In this document: piece by piece, positions 1-10,467 of the stretch
Position numbering within the stretch: position 1 is the stretch's first letter
How the letters are laid out: the number at the start of each line of letters is the position of its first letter
Source: Polytrichum commune
Lineage: Eukaryota; Streptophyta; Polytrichopsida; Polytrichales; Polytrichaceae
Direction of reading: 5' to 3'
NCBI GenBank assembly: GCA_950295325.1
Contig: OX485803.1
Coordinates: 5,206,001 to 5,270,000 of the forward strand
Length of the DNA stretch: 64,000 nucleotides
The notes under the pieces: generated by a model
The model's database searches: none
What the model was told of the DNA's origin: nothing
What the model saw: the letters and a program-made list of their open reading frames with translations, nothing else
Program-made: the position numbers and the translations under genes

Positions 1-111
1 TGGGACTGGAACAACGTTGTTTTTAATGCAGCAGGGCACTGTAGGCCAGTCTTGTGGCAACTTTTAGCCGCCCAGTTGGCCGCTTCTAGCCAGAGTATTT
101 GTCAGTCATGA
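1..111 (+). other. possible terminal exon fragment (weak)
   Basis: Frame 1 is open from the window edge to a TGA at 109-111, giving 36 residues rich in Ala, Gln and Leu (N-A-A-G-H-C-R-P-V-L-W near the start). It could be the last exon of a plus-strand gene that begins outside the window. I do not recognise the product, and an open stretch this short can be chance. Confidence 0.15.
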
Positions 112-2655
112 TGCTCATAATGCCAATGACGAGTTCAAGCCTTATCTTCTGTGTGCACAATTGTGTTCCAATAATTGTTTCTGTTTTATATTCCTGTCGA
201 TTCTTTATGATAGCTCCATGTTCAGTAGCAAGTTAGCAACATCATCATTCAATTCTCATTGGAAAAACACCAGACTCCTAGTAAGTGTCTCTTAATTGCT
301 GGTTCCACTGAGGCACTTGGGGGTCCTAGGCTTTATAATATGCGGTTATTGGACAATGAATGCCTCCCTGAAGATTCCATAAAGAGGATCCAATCTTGAG
401 AAATTTTACTTCGAAGAATATATTATCTGATGAAGAATCCAATCCATGTCACTATTACCCTGAGGTATTCAGAGTTGTATACTTACAAAAACTCTTCTTG
501 GGAATACAGATGCAGAGATTGGGAATTTCTAGGGTCCTAATATTACATATGTGTGCTGGAAAGGAACACCTCATTGTGTTTATTACACCCTTGACAAAAT
601 GATCCATGATTCAGATGATGAATCATGATTCAAATATATCAGTTTTCAATCAGGCATCTCACCATATACTTCTTACTAGGTAATCTTAAGTTTAGTTCTT
701 CACACGTACACATGAACCAGTACTATTTCCGGAATAGGCAATTAAAAGACCAATTTATAGATGTATTTGTGTACCCAGAGGAGATTTTGTCCTGCATGCA
801 AATTATTGGATGGATAAGCATACACCAAAGAACCCGACTGAAAACTAAATCCTCAGAGTATATCCAGAATTATCACAAAGCCGGAATAGATCATAAAAAC
901 ACTGGAAGCAACTACCTGGAAGGTTAACAAAGCTGTGTACCTGGTTCATTGGCAGTCACAAGTTTCTAGTGCCAAATAAAAGTTAGATCTGTGGGACTCG
1001 CCCGCATTCTTTGATTTTTAAACTGTTCACTGATATTGCAGCTCATGCATTTTAGTTCATAACAAATTCAAACTGCAGATGATTACTTTTGCATAAAGTT
1101 TTGACCAAAAAGACCCCATTAAGAGTCCATGTCTTTCTCATCCAAGTGCAGTGGTCACGACAAATATACGGTTGGGAGATCTTGCAACATGAAATAGCTA
1201 AAATCTGATATCTTTCCTCAACAAGACGAGTTGGGTAGTATGTTTCCTACACAACTAAGATCCCTTATTCCTACCATTCAACCATTTCCATTGTGCTCAA
1301 CTCAGTCTGAAACCCATGACCCTTTTTGATCTCATGAAAAAGTGTCAATCAAACAAATGCCTGGAGCCCCAGGGAAGGATGAATTCAATTGCTTCGCAGC
1401 AATGTCGCTTGCACTGCACTGTGGATGAGGATTCTTTTACATCAGGTTGTATAATATCAGAGAATTAAGAAAATAAACAACTTCGGCAATTTGAGCTGCA
1501 TTCGTACACACATAAGCTGTATATCCTCTGAAAAGCACATGAATGTTTCTTGATCTCTAGAAGGAAATGATCAGCCCTGCCCAATTTAAGACGTCTTGGA
1601 ATATCAAAATACTTTACATAAAAGTAACATGCACAGCACACCACAAAATTGTCTCGATTGTCATCCTTCTTAAGAGTCACAGAACTTCCACTTTTCTGCA
1701 GGCACAGGACCCTCTATCAGAATATCCAAACAATGAAGACCCTACAGCATGTGCTTGATAAAATTCAGCTGACCACTAGATATGCCTCCACACTAACCAA
1801 GAACCAAACACTTTACACACCTACATGTTGCTCAAAATAATAGCTGAATTGTTCAATGCAAGAGGACCTCTTCAGCTGCACCCTGGGATATGGAATGCTT
1901 ACTCGATTTTTGATCCTCAAAACTGCCGCTTTCAAGAACCTTGAACACTGCCACACTTGGTGTAACTGGTAGCCATGTGCTTGCAGCAGCAGAATTTTTC
2001 ATGCATCATTTACTTCCATCCCTATGTGCCTGCTCTCGTAAGAAAACAGAACAGGGTGAGTAACAGTCCAGAGCAGCAAAGATGGCGTGTGCATGGAGAG
2101 CTCACATTTTGTCACTCAATTTTCAGTTACTTTCAGTGTTGAGAGGAAATAATTTATTAGTGTAGTCTGAATTTAGATTCCTTGAGCATACTGGCACCTA
2201 TTCATTCTTCATGGCAGTCACTACACAGGTGATTTTCATCCCCATACTATATTACAAACATGCATGTCAGCACCACATATAAATATACAGAAGCTGCATT
2301 ATGGGTCAACATGATTTACTAGTGATAAAAGAGAACTGAATGAATGCATTGATGAGATTCGAGAATCTCAAGTAACAACTACAAGCATATCATTTCAACG
2401 ACAGCCATCTGGCAAACTTCTGAGGCATATTAAAAAGTGAACAGGGTTTGAGAGCAACATAATAACCAGCACATTAAGGACACTCTTATTGTTCAAATTA
2501 TCTTTTATTGGACCTCAACTTGCAAGCTCAGGATCCATCTCAGTTTAGCTTACTTGTGTTAAAAAAAAATTCCATGGGAAAGCATTTCAAAGAATTCCAA
2601 AACATAAGGAACAAGAATTTATAAATGAAGAAATAGATTTTAAATTACAAGGAGA
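112..2655. other. intergenic or untranslated DNA, no supported gene
   Basis: Non-repetitive AT-rich sequence. The short open frames at 396-602, 625-927 and 1465-1840 have no recognisable domain, and those around 1.5-1.8 kb overlap on opposite strands. The part next to 2655 probably holds the 3' UTR of the minus-strand gene. I see no repeats or TIRs here. Confidence 0.4.
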
Positions 2656-3718
2656 TCAGACCGGGTGGAGCTGAGAAGGAGAAGGGCCAATGACATGCTC
2701 AAGCTGCTGAATGCGTGCCTCCAATTGTGTGCGGTACCCCTCAGCCTGAACATCACACAAGTTTGATTGATATTACCCCAACGTGTACAAAGTCCACATG
2801 GTTAAGTCAGGATGCTAAACTCCTACACAAACCACCGTAAGATGCAATTGAGGCTCACCTTCTTCTCTTCAAGAATTGAAACTCCTCAACAAGAAAAGAA
2901 CCATGAGAACCATGGAACCTGACACGAAGTTCACATGAGAAATGCCAGCTTTTCAGGCATAGCAGACCACAAGCCCCAGTGTCATATGTAATGGAGGATC
3001 CCGAACACAGCTGGCTATGGATGATCCACATCTTTCAACATAGATAACCTATTTTATATCCGTAAGTATGAATGTTCAAACAACACTTACAGATAAAGAA
3101 AAAAAATCAAGTCAGATAATTAAGCCAGAGCTTTTGGAGACACATTCTTAATGTAAAGCAATCAAGAGAAGCAATCAGAAAGTAGAATGAATAGAAAACA
3201 AATCACACATGCGGCAATAGCCAAATGGTTCCAAGCCATTTGATCATGGACCATCCACAACATCTCTATCTCCACTGACTTCATTATCAGTTCCTTGTCT
3301 TGATGAGTTTCTGTTACACCTCCAGAGGAAATGAGAAGAATTAAGAAAAATTTTGTATAGAATGCATAGTAAGACCTCAATTATGACACAAGAAAACCAT
3401 GAGAGATAAGACTAAACACCCCTGTGCGTTGATGATAACCTAATAAGGTAAGGAAACGCCAAACCGAGTCTAATCGACATCGACAACACGGAATTCGCTA
3501 GCAGGACTCCAGGAACGGAGTATGAAATCTCCACAGACATGTGATCGGATTGAAGTGTGATAGAATTGGATTCCTCGGACCAGAATTTAGGAAATTACCT
3601 TGCTGCCGAGATCCTGGTGGCTGCTCCATACGCCCGTGTGCAGCTGGTACAAGGCAATGGCGGAGGCGGCTGCGAAGCCCGCGACGAACGAGGTAGCTCG
3701 GATTCGAAACATGGCCAT
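2656..3718 (-). CDS. small membrane-anchored coiled-coil protein, multi-exon (partial model)
   Basis: First exon: ATG at 3718 (an alternative in-frame ATG at 3712) to 3599, 40 codons, ending AAG before a consensus GT donor (gtaatt). It encodes a basic start (M-A-M-F-R-I-R) followed by a small hydrophobic segment (F-V-A-G-F-A-A-A-S-A-I-A-L-Y), like a single membrane anchor or organellar signal-anchor. A short exon ends at 2859 before gtgagc and reads V-S-I-L-E-E-K-K. The last exon, 2745-2656 after a ttcag acceptor, is in phase 0: it starts A-E-G-Y-R-T-Q-L-E, continues as a heptad-like coil (R-I-Q-Q-L-E) and stops with TGA. At least one exon between 2.9 and 3.55 kb is unresolved, so the joined protein is not known. 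The layout resembles uncharacterised short plant membrane proteins with a C-terminal coil; I do not assign a name. No operon or neighbour context helps. Confidence 0.5.
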
Positions 3719-3924
3719 GGCGATGGCGCTTCTCTCTCAATCCAACTCTCCCAAACTCCCCACCATCAAACCCTAATTCTTTCTTCCTTACGTGTACGCA
3801 TCGAAGTACGAGGCCCTATTTCCGGCTGGGATGGAAGTTGAAGGTAAAAGCATTGGAACCCATAAGGGTAGATGGGCCTTAAATGGTTAATATTTCCGAC
3901 TACCCCACTTGTCCTAGAATGTGA

Positions 3925-4215
3925 AACACATTATTAGTACAAGATGGTTAGCAAATCCAAATGATCATGGCCATAGCCACTTTCCTCAAAAGACTTGGAT
4001 TCCATATGAATATTTTTTCATCATCAAAGTGAAGATTCTTGTGCTCATTAAATGGTCATATAGGCTCCCCACAAATTATGTTGATTGTTGAGTTTCGTAT
4101 TTTGAACACATGTCCAATCTCTTTCAAATACGTGACTTTTTGGCATCTGTTTTTGGGAGTCACACCAAACCACATACCACTTAGAATTAGGTGTCCTTCT
4201 ATACATATGTGTATA
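3925..4215 (+). repeat. dispersed repeat family H, copy 1
   Basis: This segment, from a tagcaaatccaaat motif through an acacatgtccaatct motif to taggtgtcc, is shared collinearly with 27,040-27,345. Reverse-complement fragments of its first part occur at 7,540-7,650 and 37,480-37,620 (shared motifs cgaggaaag and ttgacaatga). No terminal repeats or coding capacity are visible, so the class is unknown. Confidence 0.6.
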
Positions 4216-6590
4216 TATATATATATAAAGGTAACCAAATAAGGGTTGTATGAGTTATAAGGTAAGATATGCGGTCCTATTGTGGGCACTTCCAATTCCA
4301 CGGGTATTACCGGGTTCATCAACCCAAATAACCGTTAGGCTCCTTTCCCGAAGGCCACCATAAGCATGTGATTCTAAACCTTGTTGTGGCAGTGTATTGA
4401 TAACCACCATGGACATCATGGTTGGGGAATGGGCCCCTTGTACCTTACCACGATGATGAAATTAGGTGGTTGACATCCTCTTGGAAACATTGAACCGATT
4501 TCAAATGCTTAGCAATTTTCTAGCACCAAATGTTTGCACTTTTCAACAACCATTATTATTTTTAGTTTGAGGTAGATCATTGAAATTGCAATGTATTTAT
4601 TAGAGGCGGGTTGTTGAACCCAAAACCTCCTCAAACCAAAAGTCATAGTATATAAGGTTCATACTCTACCCAACACCCATTCACATCCTACCAAAAAACA
4701 ATAAGGTTTTCTAAAACGAGTTTTCTCCAAAAGTTTGGGTAGCAAGTGGTAGGTGACAGATGACGTTGGATTTCAAATGTGAATATTGTTTTCATTTGTT
4801 GGGTACAAGTGAGGTGATGGTCAATACACTCAAGGCAAGCCTAACACATGTAGGCGACCAAGGGGAAGGGGGAGGGGATTTCTTCATAGAGATATGGATC
4901 ACGTGTACTAAACACGTATTTTCAAGGGGGAGTATTTAGCATAGATCATATTTATTATTGAGAAATATATCTATCATACTCGTTTAAACAAACTTCCAAT
5001 ACATTAAAATTTTAGTATATTTTTAATATATACATCAAGGCCCAAGGGATATAACCGCTTCAAAGAGCCTCTCATATGTAGGCATGGCCCTCAAATGTCC
5101 ACAAATTTACAAAGTCGTAAAATTTCTCTAGTTAGCTTATATTCACTATTCCATTACCGTTAACCCTCAACCCCAAACACCACAATGACCACTTTTCATA
5201 ATAATATAAATGCAACATGCTTATAGATCTAGATATAAAAAAAAATTAAGGACGAGCGAGAACAAACTCTCTTGGCCCGCATGTTGTTGCCACCTTTTGG
5301 GTGTAAGATCACATGTGTGGGGGTTTACATTTGTGTGGAGAAACATGCTAATATCTTGAATATATGCCCCCTTCACCCCTTTCCCTCTATGGTTGGCAGG
5401 TAGAGCATTGAAATGCAAATGTTAAAATGTCCATATAATATAAAATAATTCGCATTTAATATTGAATTTAAATAAACTATCATGTAATATGTGCTCGTCC
5501 ACATTTACTACCCAAACCCTACACAATCATGTTCACTTGCAAAAAGATAATCATGAATTGTTATACATATAAATAGGGCATTCTTTATAATTGTAAAATG
5601 CACGCTTACTATGTATTTTAGGTTCACTATCATAAAACTAAGGATTGTATGAACTACACTAACTATGGTAAATTTTGTGGGCCATACTAGTATCACGAAA
5701 TCCACACTAGAAACGTTGGGGATAAATTGTGGGTGCACATTATTTGCCAACCACTTTTATAATGAGAAGGACGAAGAAACCAATGATGGTATCTCCTTCA
5801 AACCTTGCTTGTTTTTCACCCAACACATATTAGCAATTATACTAATATTAATATTATTAATAAAATATACAACAACAACAACAATGACAACGATGATGAT
5901 GTAAAATGTAGAGCTTCTCATGCTCTTTCTAAAGACACTAAGATTGCCTTCTAATTCTTAGCCATTTGGCATAATGATCACTCAAAGACCACTTGTATAT
6001 ACCGTCAAGAAACATTTGCTTGTCTATTATTGATATTTTTTGCCTTGGTTTTTGGACTAAGGAAGTTAATTTATGACTAAAAATGAAAGAATGAGAACAT
6101 AGTGGGTGGTTGAAGATTCATTTGTAACTAGCATTGCATAATGTTTTGATGATGTATAATATGAACCACACTCTAGGGATGCAAAGCGTAAGTTACACTA
6201 TACATATGCCCATATTATTTACTATAATCGCTGTACCATGAAATATTTGCACCATCCATATTCACAACCCATAACCTACACAATTGTGGTACATGACTGT
6301 ATTGTAGGCACATCTAGCTCCACATGCAATCTTGACCTTTGGACCATATATGAAATGGTTTCATATGGTTAGCACTTGCAAATTACATAGATTGTTATTT
6401 TCAAGCTCCATGATTGGAGTTGAGGCACATAAGTTACTTAGAGGCCAAAGTGTTGATTGACTTTCTCAGGCAAACACTCTTGGTTGTGTTAACTCTTGAT
6501 GCTAAAAATGATGTTTGCAATTTCAACATATAGTCCAACCACATCATAACATATGTCACTTTGGTATATAGTTTTTAACTACAAGCCCTT
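4216..6590. other. no supported feature
   Basis: AT-rich, low-complexity in places (TA run near 4,210, CAA/GAT trinucleotide tracts at 5,868-5,900). Open frames are short, overlap on both strands and carry no recognisable motifs. Confidence 0.4.
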
Positions 6591-6599
6591 CCATACACT

Positions 6600-7420
6600 A
6601 CTTAAATATAAAGGTGTGCAATTGGAGGATTGACCACATAAGGCCAACATGCCTTATCCATCTCCATCAGATGGCATGAAATTTTATGTAGCAAACATTC
6701 AAAAAGGAAGGAACAATTCACATTTATGTGCAATGGGATGCTAAAATGGAATATTTAGTGTCCAATCTTAATTTTATACAAGCCTTACCATATACCACTC
6801 AAATATAGGTGTTCAATTGAGGAATGTGATCACATAAGGCCCACACATCTTATCCATCTTCGTGGGCTAGCATGTAAACTCTTGTAGCAATCACTCAAAA
6901 AGAAAGGAACAATTCTCAATGTTCAGTTATGTACGATGTATTTCATGTCGGGGGGATGTTGAAATGGAATTGTTGCCGTCCATGCTTTAGCTACAAGCCT
7001 TGCCATACGTTGCTCAAATATAGGTGTCTACTTAAGAAGAGTGATCACATAAGGCCCACATGCCTTATCCATCTCGCTCGCTTGGCTTGCAAAATTTTAT
7101 AGCAATTACTCAAAAATTAAGAAACAACTCTCATTTATGTACAACTCATTTCATCTTGGGGGATGTTGAAATGGAAGTTTGGTGTCCATTCTTGACTACA
7201 AGTCTTGTCATACACCCACGTAAGGCCCACACACCTTATCCATATCAGGTGGCATGCCAAAATTCGGAGCAATTGCTCAAAAAGGAAGGTACAACTCTCA
7301 ACGCTCATTTATGTACAATGCATTTTGTGTTTGGGGGGATGTTGAAAGGGAATCATTGATGCCCACTCTTAACTACAAGCACTGCCATATACCACTTAAA
7401 TATAGATGTTCAAATAACAC
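6600..7420 (+). repeat. diverged tandem array, ~170-215-bp unit
   Basis: Four degenerate units, each carrying cacataaggcc...ccttatccatct, then aaaaaggaaggaacaa, an atttatgt(a/g)caat motif, and cactcaaatataggtgt. The cacataaggcc landmark falls near 6635, 6831, 7046 and 7217. The last part (cactcaaatataggtgt) also occurs singly near 38.87 kb, so the unit derives from a dispersed repeat. The open frames here (7060-7493) follow the repeat and are not believed to be genes. Confidence 0.65.
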
Positions 7421-7539
7421 AAGAGAGCATGTGTTGAAAAGAGATTGGACTACATGCTCAAAATTTGTTAACCAATCTAACCACAACAACTAACATATAC
7501 ATAAAAAAGGAAACACATGATCGTTTAGTGACTCAAAAA

Positions 7540-7650
7540 AAATCTTCACATTGACAATGAACAAGATATGCATACGAGTTTGAAATTTACGAGGAAAGGG
7601 ACTATGTGTACATATTGGATTTGCTAATCATCTTGCACTATTTGCATATT
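7540..7650 (-). repeat. family H fragment, reverse orientation
   Basis: Its reverse complement matches the left part of family H at 3.93-4.05 kb and 27.06-27.18 kb (gattagcaaatccaa..., cctttcctcgta..., ...ttgtcaatgtga). It is a short truncated copy. Confidence 0.45.
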
Positions 7651-7924
7651 GCGTATCCTTCGAGAAATGGGTGCAGAGAGAAAAGTGTCCGTTTAAGATC
7701 CACACATCCTTTAAAAGTCCGATCAAGGAGAGTAAGGATCACATAGTAAATTCTCCAAGAAGGGGATTATTGTCATTGAGCTTTTGAATGAGGTTACATG
7801 TTGGCCTCTTTTTTCTTTCTCTTTTCTTTATTGCTTTGAGGCCTGTTCTCTAAATTCCTGTACAATGATCAGTAATTGTCTTGAACCGGTTATTCCTCAA
7901 ACTCAACCGGTCCATACATAAGTA

Positions 7925-8579
7925 CAGTAACCTCCCGCTTAAGTACGCACCCGTTTAAGTACGCATCCCGGTTAAGTACGCATTTTTTGGCAAAAAATTT
8001 AGGGTTCAAGATTTCTTAATTGAATATGTCGTGAATCGTCATTTGGCGTAAGTTTTGAAATTTTTTACGTTTGGCTTTGAGGCCGACCACTCGGATCTTG
8101 CTCTGTAATGATTCAAACGATTTCTTAAGGCCATCAAAAATTTCCTCTGCTTCTGTTTGAACTTCAAGGCAGAGCAGCTAATTCTCGATGTCAAGAACCT
8201 GCTTATAAAGAGAGTCAAAACCCTAGAATATAACTCCGTTTTCTAAACCGATATTCGGTTCCTGAGTGTTAACATCGCCTTCACTAACGATGGACTCTCG
8301 AGCTAGAGCCCTTTTACTCAGAGTATTCGTTCTGCTAAGCTTCAAGATGATTTCGCAACGTTGATGCTCATTGAGACGCTTTCCGTTTGGTTTCTTCGAC
8401 ATTGTAGCGAAACACAAACCATTTGGGAAACCTTAAACCCTAAAGTACACACCTACCGGCTATAGCGAAACACAAGCGATAGAGATTTGGGAAACCCTAA
8501 ATCCTAAAATACGCACCTACCATCTAAGTATGCACAAACTGCGCATGTTCAAGTTGCATACTTAAGCGGGAGGTTACTA
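7925..8579 (-). mobile_element. pogo-like (Tc1/mariner superfamily) internal-deletion element
   Basis: 655 bp bounded by TIRs: left CAGTAACCTCCCGCTTAAGT, right end reading inward TAGTAACCTCCCGCTTAAGT, with one change at the outermost base. It is flanked by TA at 7923-7924 and 8580-8581, the target of Tc1/mariner/pogo elements, and TIRs starting CAGT are typical of pogo. The left TIR is followed by two more taagtacgca copies, a likely iterated transposase-binding site. On the minus strand it keeps the two ends of a pogo transposase gene, without the catalytic core. It sits inside family X copy 1, so it inserted after that repeat. Confidence 0.85.
8016..8402 (-). pseudogene. pogo-like transposase remnant: HTH N-terminus joined to C-terminal tail
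   Basis: The minus-strand frame beginning M-S-K-K-P-N-G-K-R-L-N at 8402 has the pattern of the CENP-B/pogo N-terminal helix-turn-helix (KRLxxxQRCEIILKL...LSKRALAREsxVSEG). After about 45 residues the similarity stops. A second stretch, in a frame ending with TAA at 8016-8018, looks like the C-terminal tail of pogo transposases (L-K-K-S-F-E-S-L..., then R-Q-M-T-I-H-D-I-F-N). An in-frame TAG interrupts this second stretch. The DDE catalytic domain between them is missing, so this is the coding scar of an internal deletion. Confidence 0.7.
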
Positions 8580-8609
8580 TAGTGGTTGATTCTCCCTGTT
8601 CATGTATGA

Positions 8610-9305
8610 GGGCCACTTCACACACGAGATTGACCATTACACTTCAAGCACTCTCATTGGTGGAAAAGCCGGAGCCGGTCCAAGTCCACTTTACTTTGCG
8701 CTTGAGGGACCAACGGAGTATGTGAATGCAAGATGGACGCAAAATCTACATGGCATCGGATGGATCATGTTTCGTGGTCACCTGGACTATTTTCAAAAAC
8801 CACCTCTTGGAGGTAAGCCTAACACAAAACCAGGACACCATGGCATTCCGAATGTTCACAACCGTTGATTTATTCTATTTTATCATGCGTGAGGATCTGC
8901 ATGAATAGAATAACATTGATATAGCATTTGGTTGAGGGCCCGGTCACATACGACTTCACACTACGCTTGAGGGTATGTGACCACACTACATGATTTTGGA
9001 GGTGTCTTGGGACGGCCTTTGGACACTTTCTTTTGGGCTCTCACAATCCCATGGTCACGACTATCAGCTCACGTGTGAAAGCGTACGGTTGAAGTGAGGA
9101 GATGTGTGATGTGCATGTGGTAGAGCTTCTGAATCGAATTGAGGTCCAATGCAATGACCCGGTCACATATGACTTCACACTACACTTGAGGATCCGTGAC
9201 CACACTACATGATGTTGGAGGTGTCTTGGGATGGCCATTGGACACTTTCTTTTGGGCTCTCACAATCCCATGGTCACGGCTATCAGCTCACGTGTGAAGT
9301 GGCCC
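8610..9305 (+). mobile_element. PIF/Harbinger-like MITE, copy A (right end tandemly rearranged)
   Basis: The left end GGGCCACTTCACACACGAG at 8610 follows a TGA that recurs just after the right end at 9305. The body is collinear with copies at 27,783-28,282 and 60,978-61,479, but the right third is expanded by tandem duplication. The open frames 8602-8908 are not conserved as proteins among copies. Confidence 0.7.
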
Positions 9306-10029
9306 TGAGTGAAGCTTAAGGCTGAAGTGAGGAGACACACTACACTTGAGGGTCCATGACCACACTACATGATTTTGAAGGTGCCTTGGGACAACCGTTG
9401 GACACTTTCTTTTGGGCTCTCACAATCCCATGGTCACGGCTCTTGGCTCATGTGTGAAGTGACCCTAAGTGAAGCTTACGGCTGAAGTGAGGAGATGTAG
9501 CATGTGCATGTGGCAAAGCTTCTGAATCGAACCAAAGTCCAATGCAATGACCCGGTCACATATGACTTCACACTGCACTTGAGAGTCCGTGACCACACTA
9601 CATGATTTTGGAGGTGCCTTAGGACAACCTTTGGACACTTTCTTTTGGGCTCTCACAATCCCATGGTCACGGCTCTCGGCTCACGTGTGAAGTGGCCATG
9701 AGTGAAGCTTACAGCTGAAGCGAGGAGACGTGTGATGCGCACGTGGCAGAGCTTCTGAATCGAACTGAAGTCCAATGCAATGACCCGGTCACAGACAACT
9801 TCACACTACACTTGAGGATCCGTGACCACACTACATGATTTTGGAGGTGCCTTGGGACAACCTTGGGACAACCTTTGGACACTTTCTTTTGGGCTCTCAC
9901 AATCCCATGGTCACGGCTCTCGGCTCACGTGTGAAGTGGCCCTGAGTGAAGCTTACGACTGAAGTGAGGAGACGTGTGATGTGCATGTGGCAGAGCTTCT
10001 GAATCCAAGTTAACTGAAGTCCAATGCAA
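8938..10029 (+). repeat. tandem array built from MITE right end plus flank, ~215-240-bp unit
   Basis: About five units start at cccggtcaca (near 8938, 9156, a truncated one near 9334, 9549, 9781). Each contains the MITE right end (ttttgggctctcacaatccc...cacgtgtgaagtggcc) followed by the same flank (gaagctta, ggctgaagtgaggaga, gcagagcttctgaatc, ccaatgcaatga). Since the unit spans the element-flank junction, the duplication happened after insertion. One unit has an internal deletion (near 9333). Confidence 0.8.
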
Positions 10030-10112
10030 TGCTATGCTATGCTATGGAATGCTATGCTATGCTATGCTATGGAATGCTATGCTATGCTATGCTATGGAAT
10101 GCTATGCTATGT
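10030..10112 (+). repeat. GCTAT pentanucleotide minisatellite
   Basis: Runs of gctat in blocks of three or four, separated by ggaat spacers, begin at the end of the last tandem unit (ccaatgcaatgctat). It looks like slippage seeded by the terminal gcaat of that array. Confidence 0.85.
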
Positions 10113-10467
10113 TACTGACTCCATGAGCCTTTGAGCGATTGTTGTCCTTCGATTCCGTTCTGGGCAGCCGCCGCCACCCACGACCAACAAACTTATGGAT
10201 ATTCCCTGCCACCAGCATGGGCTCCTTGGATGATTATTATGTACCCACTACTGACCACCAGTGTGCATGCTTGACAACATTTCCTTTGACGTTCAAATTC
10301 ACATCCACACTGTCACGTGGCGTGTCCAATAAAACAACTAAAATGAATGTCAATTCACATATGCATTGTATTCTAAACTGTTACTTCAATTTTGGGTCAC
10401 ACAATAGTTTAGAAAAACCGATGTTCTGAATAATCAAAATACAATTTTGATTGGTAATCAAAAAATT

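Larger units (their letters stand above)
7840..8606 (-). repeat. repeat family X, copy 1 (split by pogo-like element)
   Basis: 7840-7924 plus 8580-8606 together match, on the minus strand, the start of family X (gaacagggagaa...accggttgagtttgag...gtacaggaat). The copy is interrupted exactly at the TA used by the 7925-8579 element. Intact family members read through this point (ggttagttacagatgaaccgg in the 26.47-kb copy), so they supply the empty site. Confidence 0.7.
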
